Assembly: GCA_016713425.1 (NCBI GenBank)
Contig: JADJPE010000005.1
Span: forward strand, 1,674,001 to 1,738,000
Reading direction: 5' to 3'
Length of the DNA stretch: 64,000 nt
From: Deltaproteobacteria bacterium
GTDB lineage: Bacteria; Myxococcota; Kuafuiibacteriia; Kuafuiibacteriales; Kuafuiibacteriaceae
The notes below the pieces were generated by a model that saw only the letters and a program-made list of their open reading frames with translations, did no database searches and was not told the origin of the DNA. Of this stretch, positions 46,756-55,585 are shown one piece after another. Numbering within the stretch: position 1 is the stretch's first letter; every line of letters starts with the position of its first letter. Both the position numbers and the translations under genes were made by a program.

Positions 46756-48162
46756 CTATTTGGCGGGGAAGAGCCCAAACGGATTCCAGCCGCGTCGCAT
46801 TCGCAGGAGCGTCCAGCCGATCGCGCCTCCGCAAAGGACGCCGGTTAAGCCAGTGGTGAACCAAGTGGGCAGGTGTCCTGCGAGGGCGAGGTGGGTTGCG
46901 AGGACGAGGAGCCCTGGGACGAGTCCCAAGACCGCGGCGACGATCATCCGTGGTCCGGCCGCCGATATCGCGAGAATGGTTGCGCCGATGAGCATCAGCG
47001 CTTCACTTCCCACAGTGCTCGCGGCCGCTCCGATCGCGCCATAGCGAGGGATCACGAACCAGTTGCTGATGATGTTGGCCCCGGCGCCGATGATGAGAAC
47101 GATCGTCATCATCGGAACTCTATCGGAGGCGGAGAGAAACCAGCTTGGGATGAGCCGCAAGAAATTGAGGAGGAGGTAGAGGCCGATGAGACTCAGCACC
47201 GGGGCAGCGGCGCTGAAGTCGCGTCTGTAAATGAGGTCAATGATGATATCTGAGGAGAACGCGAGTTCCGCGGCGACCGCACCGCCGACCATGGACAGAA
47301 TAAAGACGCTTGAGTTGAGTTGGCGCTGAAGTCCCTTGCCATCGACCGCGCTGCGAAAGAGTCGAGGCATGATGGCGGTGCCCAGCGCGCGAGGTAAAAT
47401 GAGAAACAGCGCGCCCAGTCGAACAGCGGCGGCGTAGATCCCGGTTTCGCTGTCGCCGTGCATGTGCGATAGCATGAGCTGATCCACCTCGCCATTGATC
47501 CAAAAGAGGACGCCATTCAGCCAGAACCACGCCGCATCTCGCCAATCCTGGAGCGGGGAGCCGGAAAAATCCGCGGTGACGACGCGTTTTCCGCCGACTC
47601 GTAACGCTGCGGCGCTCAACAAACCGATGATCAAGACGTAGGTTGCGACCACGTAGATCGACTGATCGAGCTGGGTGGCGATGACAACACTGAGGAAGAT
47701 CGCTATCCGCTGTACGGTTTCGACGATGTTCGGAAGCCGGTGGTGGTCGAGCGCGAAAAGCACGGTCGAGTACGAGCCAAAGAGCCCCGCCAGACAACGG
47801 GTCGTTGCCGCAAAGAGGCTCAAGATGAGCACGGCCCGGTTGGGCGACAACTTCCAAGCCGCGAGATAGGCGAGGGGGAGCGCGAGGGCGGCGAGGCTGA
47901 GGCGGCCCTTGAGGATGGCGCCGAGCGCCTTTCCCGCCCGTGATGGATCTCGTGATGCATCTCGGAGGAGGACCCGGCTCAGTCCGCCTTCGATGATTGT
48001 ACCTACGAGTGTTCCGTAGACGATGGCGGCCGCCCACTGCCCGAAGACGACCTTTCCATAGTGGCGGGCGAGGATGATCGAGACCAGCCCACCGGAGGCG
48101 ACGACGGACGCCTTGCCCAAGAGGTTGAAGAGGACACCGGCCTGCATCGAATCGCGTCGCAC
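46756..48162 (-). CDS. Wzx-type polysaccharide flippase
   Basis: 468 residues, about 12-14 membrane helices, MATE/MVF-like (polysaccharide_synt) superfamily. N-terminal GVLFNLLGKASVVASGGLV is typical of Wzx/RfbX proteins, which flip undecaprenyl-diphosphate-linked repeat units across the inner membrane. GTG 48162 or ATG 48147 starts the gene. The C-terminus ends in RRGWNPFGLFPAK. A decayed second copy lies at 40650. It is divergent from lipoprotein B and downstream of it lies only the GT4 remnant. Confidence 0.88.
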   Translation of the reverse strand: MRRDSMQAGVLFNLLGKASVVASGGLVSIILARHYGKVVFGQWAAAIVYGTLVGTIIEGGLSRVLLRDASRDPSRAGKALGAILKGRLSLAALALPLAYLAAWKLSPNRAVLILSLFAATTRCLAGLFGSYSTVLFALDHHRLPNIVETVQRIAIFLSVVIATQLDQSIYVVATYVLIIGLLSAAALRVGGKRVVTADFSGSPLQDWRDAAWFWLNGVLFWINGEVDQLMLSHMHGDSETGIYAAAVRLGALFLILPRALGTAIMPRLFRSAVDGKGLQRQLNSSVFILSMVGGAVAAELAFSSDIIIDLIYRRDFSAAAPVLSLIGLYLLLNFLRLIPSWFLSASDRVPMMTIVLIIGAGANIISNWFVIPRYGAIGAAASTVGSEALMLIGATILAISAAGPRMIVAAVLGLVPGLLVLATHLALAGHLPTWFTTGLTGVLCGGAIGWTLLRMRRGWNPFGLFPAK

Positions 48163-48344
48163 AGTTCCGGGGGCGGACAGTCACACGATGGCGATCTTCG
48201 CACCATTGAATTTTGGAAAAACACGTCGATCGTTGGTGCACCTAGACGGCCGACGTGTCGCACAGGTAGGCTTCCCCACCGACGGCATAGAGTTTGTCTC
48301 GGGTGATGGCTCACCGCATTCGCCCACGGGAGGATCGAGTTTCG

Positions 48345-51300
48345 ATGTCTGTAGATCACGACACCCTTGTTTCAAAGAGACCTGGAAGCCGGGCTAGCCT
48401 GAACGGGCTCGCGGTTCTTCTTGCCACAGTTCCTCTTGCTGGCATGGGCCTCGGGTGTGAAGGATCGCCTTCACCCCTGGGCGTGGATGTTGCTTCATCG
48501 GGCGCTGCGCCTTTTGGGAGCGATGCTGTTCCGACGGGGAACACGATTCCAACCACGATGCATCCGGGCGAGCGGATCCGCGTCCAAGTGACGATGCAGA
48601 ATGCCGGATCGCAGTTGGACGGCACAAACGCGTGGGATGGTTCGTATGCACTTTATCGAAGCAATTCGCTGTGGAGCTGGGTCTATGCGCGGGTTGAGGG
48701 CGCGGTGAATCCCACCGAATCTCAGGTCTTCGACTTTGTGCTCACGGCGCCAGCGGCGGGCGGCACGTACGATTTCCGGGCCCAGATGCGAATTTTGGGT
48801 GACAATCCGCCGTTTGGGACGGCCGCCCTCGTAAGCGACATCGATGTGGATGAGGTGAACCAGGCAAGGTGGGCGTGTTCTTGGGATCAAGCCAACAGCA
48901 CGTTTTCGACGACGATGCTGCCCGGCGAGACGCAGTACGCTGTGCTGAGGCTAACGAACCCGGGGTCGGCGACCTGGGAGCCCGGTGCGGGTTCATCGAC
49001 CTGTCTTCACAGCCGCGACGACCCGACGAGCTTCTGGGGGGCATCGAGCCGGTGCGTCTATCTCGCGGACCCCGTGGCCAATGGAGAGTTCGTCGATCTC
49101 GTCGTACCGATTGAGGCGCCTTCTACCCCTGGTGTCTATCCATTCACGGCGCAACTTCGAGATTTTCGATCCACAGGCGTTGGATTCTTTAGTGCGGCAC
49201 CGTGTGTCGCTGCGAACATCACGGTTTCTGGGACGCCCGCGTTGGACGCTTCTCTCGTTTCGGAAGACTTTCCTGAGCTCATGGCCCCCGGCGAATCGAG
49301 GACCGTCCATGTGACGATGCAGAACGATGGCACGGCGTCTTGGCCGGTTTCGAGGGTGGGTCTATTCAGTCGAATGCTTCCACGAAGCCTCGTCGGCGTT
49401 ACGCGGTCGATGGTTGCGGCGCAAGTCGACCCTGGGAACCCACACACCTTCGTGTTCGCGGTGCGTGCGCCCTCCGCCCCCGGCGCGTACGCCTATCGCT
49501 TCCTGATGCGCGACATATTGGGTGCGAACGGTGGGTATTTTGGGCCTCTCGTTGAGGTTCCCTTCATCGTCGACGGTGCAGCCCAACCTGAGCTTGCTGC
49601 CACGGTCGAATCGCAGAATATCCCGGCGCGCATGACGGCCGGCGGCGAGGCAACCTTCACCGTGACGATGCGGAACACGGGCACGAGTTCGTGGGATGCC
49701 GCGAGCTTTAGGCTCCGCTCAACCCAGGATCCGTCGACGCTCTGGGGGCTGAACTTCGTCCCGCTCGCTCCAGCGGAGACGGTTGGACCCAACGAGACCC
49801 ACGCGTTTTCGTTCGTAGCTCGTGCGCCAGCGGTGACGGGGACCTACGGATCTCGGTGGCGGATGTTCGGGACGCCGTACGTTGGTTTCTTTGGTGCGGA
49901 GGCCGTGGTCGCTTCCATTGAGGTGACGAGCTGCGGAAACGGGGTGACGGAAGGCGGAGAGGCCTGCGATGATGGCAATCTCGTTTCCGGCGATGGCTGT
50001 TCGTCGACGTGCACGCCGGAGACTCGGAAGATCGACCTCGGGGGCGACCCTGTCGCCAAGACTTTCTTCGGATCTGAGGATTCGGGCGAGCTTGCATCCG
50101 TCGCGATCGGCGACTTGAACGACGACGGTGCGAATGAGCTCTTGGTGGGTGAAATCGCAGACGTCACGCCTTCAGGCGGCGGCGGGGTACGGACGGCGGC
50201 GGGTCAGGTCATCGGATATCTCCCGTCCGTTGGGTCGTTTCTGGATCAAGGTTCGTTGACGGTTCCGAGCGGGGCGGCGTTCACGGTTGTGGGTGCAGAA
50301 GCCAACGATCACCTCAGTGCCATCGCGGGCAACAAGATCCTTGTGGGTGATGTGACGGGTGATGGCGCAGGCGATTTGGTCGTGGCCGCTGTGGACGCCG
50401 ACGGTTTTTCGAACGCGCGCGCGGGCAGTGGTGAGGTCTATGTCATCTATGGCGGCGCGGCGCTGCTGACAGCCGGCGAGATCGACCTTGCCGATGCACC
50501 CCCGGCCGGTGGCGCGGACCCGCTGATTGCGGCGCGTATTGTTGGCGCAAACGCGGGCGACGGATTGCGCGTGCTCGCACTGGGCGATGTGACGGGCGAT
50601 GGCACGGACGATCTGATTCTCGGTGCGCCCAACGACGACGCGGGCGGTGCGGATGCCGGCGCCATTTGGGTCGTTGAGGGAGGTTCCGACCTGGTTGCTG
50701 CCTCGGCCGTCGATCTGGCATCGCCTCCGGGAACCCTCAGCGTGGTCAAGATCCTCGGATCGGCCGCCGGTGATCGACTCGGTATGGTGGGGGCTGTTGG
50801 GGCCTTGGGCGGGGACGCAGCCGCTGACCTCGTGGTTTCATCGCCCACTCATCAGGTCGGTCTTCTGTCTTCGGCGGGCGCCGCCTGGGCGCTCTTTGGG
50901 CCGATTGTCTCGGGAACGACCTTGGCTGGCGCTGACCTCACTTGGGTTGGCCAGGACGAAAACGAGGAACTTGGATCCTCGCTTGCGATTGGGCACGTCG
51001 TGGGAAGCGTCGATCACGATGTAGTGATCGGCTCGGGCCAGTTCCGCCAGCTAGACGACCTCCCGTATGGCTCGATCGACGTTTGGGAGGGCCCCTTCTT
51101 GAGCGGGACCGACTTTGACCTTGGAACGGATATACCTGCTGGGCGGATCATTGCCTCAAAGTTCTACGATCGCTTGGGCCAAAGCTTGGCGATGGGCGAC
51201 TACAACAACGACGGCTTCCTGGACATCGCGGGGTGTGCGAGCGGAGGCGATGGGCCGGATGACGCGCGATTCGACGCGGGAGAGATCCGTTTGGTTCTCG

Positions 51301-51518
51301 GTGGCCCAAGCCTCGGTGCGACGTACGACCTTGCTGGGAAACCGCCTCGAATGAGCGTCTATGGTGCGCGCTCGGGTGATGAACTGGGCGCTGAGGTTTC
51401 GGTCGTTGCGATGGGCGACCTCGACGGCGATGGGCTTAGCGACGTCTGCGCCGGATCGCCCTCCGGCGGGACCGGTGGAACCTCGGAAGGTCGCGTTGAT
51501 TGCATTCTTGCCGAGTAG
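48345..51518 (+). CDS. Large lipoprotein B: four Ig-like domains, DUF4215 Cys module, FG-GAP propeller
   Basis: 1057 residues from ATG 48345, with GGGAGG 11 bp upstream. The signal peptide ends in LAGMGLGCEG, a lipobox. Four Ig-like domains (about 45-520) follow the same order as in lipoprotein A: TMHPGERIRVQVTMQNAG, TMLPGETQYAVLRLTN, LMAPGESRTVHVTMQN, RMTAGGEATFTVTMRN. The DUF4215 module has GEACDDGNLVSGDGCSSTC. The FG-GAP propeller has Asp-rich loops GDLNDDGANE, GDVTGDGAGD, GDYNNDGFLD, GDLDGDGLSD and ends SEGRVDCILAE. It is a full-length paralogue of the protein at 34884, in a more GC-rich codon style. It is divergent from the flippase. Confidence 0.9.
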   Translation: MSVDHDTLVSKRPGSRASLNGLAVLLATVPLAGMGLGCEGSPSPLGVDVASSGAAPFGSDAVPTGNTIPTTMHPGERIRVQVTMQNAGSQLDGTNAWDGSYALYRSNSLWSWVYARVEGAVNPTESQVFDFVLTAPAAGGTYDFRAQMRILGDNPPFGTAALVSDIDVDEVNQARWACSWDQANSTFSTTMLPGETQYAVLRLTNPGSATWEPGAGSSTCLHSRDDPTSFWGASSRCVYLADPVANGEFVDLVVPIEAPSTPGVYPFTAQLRDFRSTGVGFFSAAPCVAANITVSGTPALDASLVSEDFPELMAPGESRTVHVTMQNDGTASWPVSRVGLFSRMLPRSLVGVTRSMVAAQVDPGNPHTFVFAVRAPSAPGAYAYRFLMRDILGANGGYFGPLVEVPFIVDGAAQPELAATVESQNIPARMTAGGEATFTVTMRNTGTSSWDAASFRLRSTQDPSTLWGLNFVPLAPAETVGPNETHAFSFVARAPAVTGTYGSRWRMFGTPYVGFFGAEAVVASIEVTSCGNGVTEGGEACDDGNLVSGDGCSSTCTPETRKIDLGGDPVAKTFFGSEDSGELASVAIGDLNDDGANELLVGEIADVTPSGGGGVRTAAGQVIGYLPSVGSFLDQGSLTVPSGAAFTVVGAEANDHLSAIAGNKILVGDVTGDGAGDLVVAAVDADGFSNARAGSGEVYVIYGGAALLTAGEIDLADAPPAGGADPLIAARIVGANAGDGLRVLALGDVTGDGTDDLILGAPNDDAGGADAGAIWVVEGGSDLVAASAVDLASPPGTLSVVKILGSAAGDRLGMVGAVGALGGDAAADLVVSSPTHQVGLLSSAGAAWALFGPIVSGTTLAGADLTWVGQDENEELGSSLAIGHVVGSVDHDVVIGSGQFRQLDDLPYGSIDVWEGPFLSGTDFDLGTDIPAGRIIASKFYDRLGQSLAMGDYNNDGFLDIAGCASGGDGPDDARFDAGEIRLVLGGPSLGATYDLAGKPPRMSVYGARSGDELGAEVSVVAMGDLDGDGLSDVCAGSPSGGTGGTSEGRVDCILAE

Positions 51519-51666
51519 TTCTACCGAGCGGTTCTGCCGAGTGATACGGACGCTGGACGATAAATCTCGGCACAACCGGCGGCTTTGAGCCCTCACGCTT
51601 GATCCCTGATGCCTGGGCCGGGCTCGGTCGATGGTGATTGAAGTCGTCACCTCATCCATCCTCTCC

Positions 51667-51815
51667 CCGCCTGACCCTTTCGGACAGGCGGCCTTCGGGT
51701 TGTCCTCAGGCGTTTGTCTCAAACGCAATGAAGATCTCGAGTGCCGGAGGGCACTGCCTACCGGATGCCTCTGGGCTTGCGTCAGTCCAGGGCTGGGACC
51801 TGTCCGTGGTGACAG
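51667..51815 (+). other. Hairpin-dense non-coding stretch
   Basis: Four perfect stems lie within 150 bp: CCGCCTG/CAGGCGG (51667-51691), GCGTTTG/CAAACGC (51710-51726), AGTGCC/GGCACT (51740-51755) and CTGTC/GACAG (51800-51815). ACGCAA (51723) can instead pair with TTGCGT (51777), excluding the second stem. No gene is seen between 51519 and 51988. The first stem may be the terminator of lipoprotein B; the rest could be a structured RNA. Confidence 0.4.
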
Positions 51816-51848
51816 ACATGGGCAAGGGGTGGGAGGCGTGGTGACGGG

Positions 51849-51887
51849 AAGGGGTTTGACACAAGTTCCGGACAGCCTTACACCTCT
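51849..51887 (+). promoter_or_regulatory. Conserved promoter-like element, copy 2
   Basis: TTGACA at 51856, 17-bp spacer, TACACC at 51879. The outer blocks AAGGGGTTTGACACA and CTTACACCTCT are identical to copy 1 at 28321-28359; 33 of 39 positions agree overall. It precedes the outer-membrane barrel gene by about 100 bp and would drive the rightward operon to 60475. Confidence 0.65.
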
Positions 51888-51988
51888 GCATCGGTGGTGG
51901 GGCTCAGCGACGCACGATGTTTTGGCATCGCGTCGGTCAACGTTGGCGCAGCATCGCAATTCGAATCACGGGTGAGTCCATTCTAGCC

Positions 51989-53212
51989 ATGAAAACGACC
52001 AGAATCTTCGTTACGACCGTCGTCCTCGGCGGATGGAGCGTCGGCGCGTTGGCGCAGACGCCAACTCTAGGCTTTCCGATTGGCGAGAAGTCACGGATCC
52101 ATACGAATCTTGATTTGGGTGTGGCGTTCGATTCGAACCCCGGCCGTCTCTCGTCGGATGTGGCGCAACCACGCTCTGATTGGCGGGCGCTGATTCGGCC
52201 GGGACTTTCGGTGAACGTTCCAGGATCAGCTTTCTCGATGCAGCTCCACTCGGGCCTGTCGATCAATCAGTTCTTTGGCGTGAATTCCAAGTCAGACACG
52301 ACGTTTGGTGGAAGTGTCGGTCTCAGCCTCACGGCAGGCTCAGAGAGGAGCGCGATCGCCTTTTCGGTGAAGGACAACCTTGTTCGCACGCCCGTTGTTC
52401 TCGATGAGCCGGGAACCGTCGCCTCCGACGAGACTCGATTCAGGGAATGGAGCAATCGCGGTGTCGCAAAGGTCAGCCTTCGTCCGGGTGGGGGCGCGAT
52501 TGAATTCAATCTTGGGTACACCAACGAGATGTCGTTCTACGACAACCTGCCCTGGTCAATGTCTCACGGCACGGTGCTTGAAGCGCGCTGGCGTTTCCTT
52601 CCCAAGACCGTCGCATTCTTTACGGGCAATTTCTCGTTCTTCTCGAGTGAACAGATTCTTGCCAACAATACGCGTCGGTCGTCACCCCTTACACTCGTGG
52701 TCGGTCTGTCGAGCGCGCTCACAGCGAGATTTGCCGCGAATGCATCGGTCGGGTATGCGGACACGTTGACGTGGGCCGATGGCTATTTCTCCTCTCTCGA
52801 CGGCTCAAACTCTCGAACCGTGGTGGGGAGCGCGCAGGTCTCGTATCGGGTGGCCGATGCCATCACTATGGCGCTTGGCTATGGGCGCCGCGTGGCTCCG
52901 GTCATCCTGCTGAACAATTTCATCGGTGACTCGGCCCACCTGACCGCGACGTTTGCGCCGACGATGCGTCTCCAGTTCCGTCTCCACGGGAACTATGAGC
53001 ATCGTGGCTATGGGATTGGCCGCAACGTCCACAGCTTCACCGGCGACGCGCGCGTTGACTACTGGTTCTTCGACTTCCTTGCCGGCGGCTTGAGCTATCG
53101 AGTGCTTGCTCAGGCGCCCAGCAATCCATCAAACAACAGCAGGACTTCGGGATACTTCTTGGAGACCTTTACACGTCATCAGGTCTTCATGAACGTTGGG
53201 CTTCGGTATTGA
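51989..53212 (+). CDS. Outer-membrane beta-barrel protein of the polysaccharide locus
   Basis: 407 residues from ATG 51989. The signal peptide ends VGALAQ. The mature part is a string of amphipathic strands (LDLGVAFDSNPGR, VGLSLTAGSERSAIAFSV, RGVAKVSLRPGGGAIEFNLGY, ARVDYWFFDFLAGGLSYRV) and the C-terminus ends in VGLRY, the aromatic end recognised by the BAM machine. It resembles the putative outer-membrane porins of myxobacterial exopolysaccharide clusters (Wzp type). No Wza/OPX gene is in the window. It is the first gene after the promoter-like element and stands 63 bp before the YbhN-like gene. Confidence 0.75.
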   Translation: MKTTRIFVTTVVLGGWSVGALAQTPTLGFPIGEKSRIHTNLDLGVAFDSNPGRLSSDVAQPRSDWRALIRPGLSVNVPGSAFSMQLHSGLSINQFFGVNSKSDTTFGGSVGLSLTAGSERSAIAFSVKDNLVRTPVVLDEPGTVASDETRFREWSNRGVAKVSLRPGGGAIEFNLGYTNEMSFYDNLPWSMSHGTVLEARWRFLPKTVAFFTGNFSFFSSEQILANNTRRSSPLTLVVGLSSALTARFAANASVGYADTLTWADGYFSSLDGSNSRTVVGSAQVSYRVADAITMALGYGRRVAPVILLNNFIGDSAHLTATFAPTMRLQFRLHGNYEHRGYGIGRNVHSFTGDARVDYWFFDFLAGGLSYRVLAQAPSNPSNNSRTSGYFLETFTRHQVFMNVGLRY

Positions 53213-53275
53213 CCGACGCGGCGGGTGCGTCCATCCTGACGCTCAGCCATAGCGAGCAGCTACGCTTTTTCTCCT

Positions 53276-54265
53276 ATGACCCCGAAAAAACGATGGCTCG
53301 CATTCGCGCGCGGTCTGGTGGCTGCGCTTGCGGTTGGCTGGGTCGCGACGCTCGTGGACTGGCCACGGGCTTTGTCGGCCGTGAAATCGGCGAATTCGTA
53401 TCTTTTGGTCGGCGCTGTCTTCATTTCCTTGGCTGGGCTGTTTGTCTCGGCCGTTCGCTGGAAGCTGCTCTTGAGGGCAGTAGGGGTTTCATTTCGCCTT
53501 GTTGAGGCCTATCGCGCCTATCTCTCTGCGGTGTTCATCGGCTTAGCGATGCCGGGGATCATCGGCGGTGATGTCGCGCGCGTGTGGATCTGCACTCGTC
53601 GGACGAAGGCGAGTCTGGGGCTGGTGACGTCGACCGTCTTCTTTGAGCGCTGGCTTGGACTTGTGGCACTCGCTGGTCTTCTGAGTGTCGGCCTTTGGAC
53701 GACTCACGCGGAGGATTTCGGTGCACTTGGGGCTTGGGCGTGCATCATCATGGCGCTCGGCCTGTTGGCGGCCTTTCTTCTCCCAACCCTCTTTGTTCGT
53801 TTCCTTGCCGTGAGTCAGCGGGCCAAGTTGTTGCGCGCTCTTTGGCGCCGAATCGGCACTGAAAGGCTCAATCGACTCAGTGCGCTTGGCGCGATCAGAA
53901 TATTTCAAGTGATCCCGGCCTTTTCACTCTCCTTCCTCCTGCAGTTTCTCGACATCGTCATGACCTACGTGCTCGTGAAGGCGCTTGGACAGACGATCAC
54001 GCTAGGCATGTTGCTGGTTGCGGTTCCCATCACCTATCTCGCAACGATTTTGCCTCTTTCGCCTTCGGGTCTTGGGGTTCGAGAGGGAACCCTTGTGTTT
54101 GTGCTGTCGCGATACGGTATCGTTGCTTCCGACGCTGCACTCTTGGCCTTTGGCGTTTTCTTAGTCCGGGTTCTCGTTGGTTTCGTGGGATTCGCTGTGC
54201 AAGCCACGTCGCTCCGCGCTGTGCGTGGCATGAGGACGTCGATCGAGCTCACGGCGGGTCGGTAG
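53276..54265 (+). CDS. YbhN/UPF0104-like membrane protein (lysylphosphatidylglycerol synthase TM family)
   Basis: 329 residues with about eight helices. Motifs of the LPG_synthase_TM/UPF0104 family are clear: VSAVRWKLLLRAVG, FIGLAMPGIIGGDVARVW, TVFFERWLGL and LPLSPSGLGVREG. The soluble synthase domain of MprF is absent. Members of this family are linked to lipid or glycolipid transport and often sit beside polyprenyl-phosphate glycosyltransferases, as here. Confidence 0.85.
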   Translation: MTPKKRWLAFARGLVAALAVGWVATLVDWPRALSAVKSANSYLLVGAVFISLAGLFVSAVRWKLLLRAVGVSFRLVEAYRAYLSAVFIGLAMPGIIGGDVARVWICTRRTKASLGLVTSTVFFERWLGLVALAGLLSVGLWTTHAEDFGALGAWACIIMALGLLAAFLLPTLFVRFLAVSQRAKLLRALWRRIGTERLNRLSALGAIRIFQVIPAFSLSFLLQFLDIVMTYVLVKALGQTITLGMLLVAVPITYLATILPLSPSGLGVREGTLVFVLSRYGIVASDAALLAFGVFLVRVLVGFVGFAVQATSLRAVRGMRTSIELTAGR

Positions 54266-54377
54266 TCGCTTCTCACCTTCCAAACCTTGCGCAACGGCGT
54301 TGGACGTGGGAGGTGACGAGACGGTCCGAGGCTCGAGCTTCAGCGCGTCGAGAGGCCGCGGAGAGGATGAACATACG

Positions 54378-55568
54378 ATGGTGAGCACGAGGGCAGCCGG
54401 ATCTTCTCAGCCTCGTTCTTCCGCGATCCCGGAAGATTCGCTTGGGCGGCGGAATGCGAACGCAGTGGTTCCTTTGTCGGCACGCGGCCACGCCGCATAC
54501 GAGAATTGGGCTGACACAGCGCCAGGGTCGCTCGAGCGTGCGTATCCGCCTGATCTTCGCCCAGCGCTCGACTGTTCAATCGTCGTGCCTGTCTATCGGG
54601 GCGCGCGGACGCTTCGCGAACTGCATTCTCGGTTGGTCGAGGCCTTGGAAGGCTCAGGGATGAGCTTCGAGGTCATCTTCGTTGATGATTGCAGTCGGGA
54701 TGCGAGTTGGAGCGTCATCGAAGCGATTTCTCAAGAAGATAGCCGCGTCCTGGGCATTCAACTTATGCGCAACTCAGGTCAGCCTGCTGCCACTATGGCG
54801 GGTATGGCGCGGGCTCGCGGGGCGTTGGTCGTGACGATGGACGACGACTTGCAGAACCCTCCCCACGAAGTGCCGCGGCTGGTTCGATTCATGGCTGACA
54901 ATCCCGAGGTTGACGCCGCCTTCGGTTGTCCGCGCGAGAAGCACTATGCGGTCTGGCGGCGCCTCGGCAGCTACTTTGTGAATCGATTGAGCAGCGCAAT
55001 GTTCGGGCAGGCACGGGGCTTCAAGCTAACCAGCTTTCGGATCATGAGGCGCGAAGTCGTTCTTCCTCTGCTGCGTCTCAACGTGTTTGAGCCCCCGATC
55101 GGCGCTCTACTCGCGACCCTGACGACCCGGATGGTCAACGTCGATGTCGACCATGTTCCGCGCGCTGCAGGTCGCAGCACATACTCGCTTCGAAAACTTG
55201 TAAGGGTCTCGTTGAGCAAGTTCTTAGGGTTCTCTTCGTTTCCACTTCGTTTTCTGGCGACGATGGGGATCCTCGGCATCGTCGGCAGCCTCTTGTTTGG
55301 CGCGTACATCATGTATCGCTACGTATTTGGAAACATCGCAGTCCCCGGCTGGACCACTCTCTCACTTCTTCTCTTGGGCCTCTCGGGTTTCACGTTTCTT
55401 GGGTTTGGCATCATCGGGGAGTATCTTCACCAGATCTTGAGCAACACACGGCAGAATCCAGCCTTCTTGGTTCGTCGATCTTGTGGCTCGCCGGGGTTCG
55501 AACCTCATTCGGCCGACGTCGGTGTTCGACCGACTTCGCCGGTCCTTGAAGAATCCGAGATGGCGTAG
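54378..55568 (+). CDS. GT2 polyprenyl-phosphate glycosyltransferase (DPM1/GtrB/ArnC-like)
   Basis: 396 residues from ATG 54378, with GAGAGGA upstream. Residues 1-65 are a polar extension. The GT-A domain starts SIVVPVYRGARTL, with the acidic triad in EVIFVDDCSRD and VTMDDDLQNPP, typical of enzymes that load a sugar onto polyprenyl phosphate. Two helices follow near 310-380 (FLATMGILGIVGSLLFGAYI, LSLLLLGLSGFTFLGFG). It probably makes a lipid-linked monosaccharide donor for a periplasmic transferase such as a GT39 enzyme. The next gene starts 17 bp downstream. Confidence 0.88.
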   Translation: MVSTRAAGSSQPRSSAIPEDSLGRRNANAVVPLSARGHAAYENWADTAPGSLERAYPPDLRPALDCSIVVPVYRGARTLRELHSRLVEALEGSGMSFEVIFVDDCSRDASWSVIEAISQEDSRVLGIQLMRNSGQPAATMAGMARARGALVVTMDDDLQNPPHEVPRLVRFMADNPEVDAAFGCPREKHYAVWRRLGSYFVNRLSSAMFGQARGFKLTSFRIMRREVVLPLLRLNVFEPPIGALLATLTTRMVNVDVDHVPRAAGRSTYSLRKLVRVSLSKFLGFSSFPLRFLATMGILGIVGSLLFGAYIMYRYVFGNIAVPGWTTLSLLLLGLSGFTFLGFGIIGEYLHQILSNTRQNPAFLVRRSCGSPGFEPHSADVGVRPTSPVLEESEMA

Positions 55569-55585
55569 TTCCTTTTGGAGCGAAC

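Noticed and set aside
55484..55502. GGGGTTCGAACCTC, resembling the T-arm of a tRNA
   Set aside because: It is inside the GT2 gene in frame, and no acceptor, D-arm or anticodon arm can be drawn around it.
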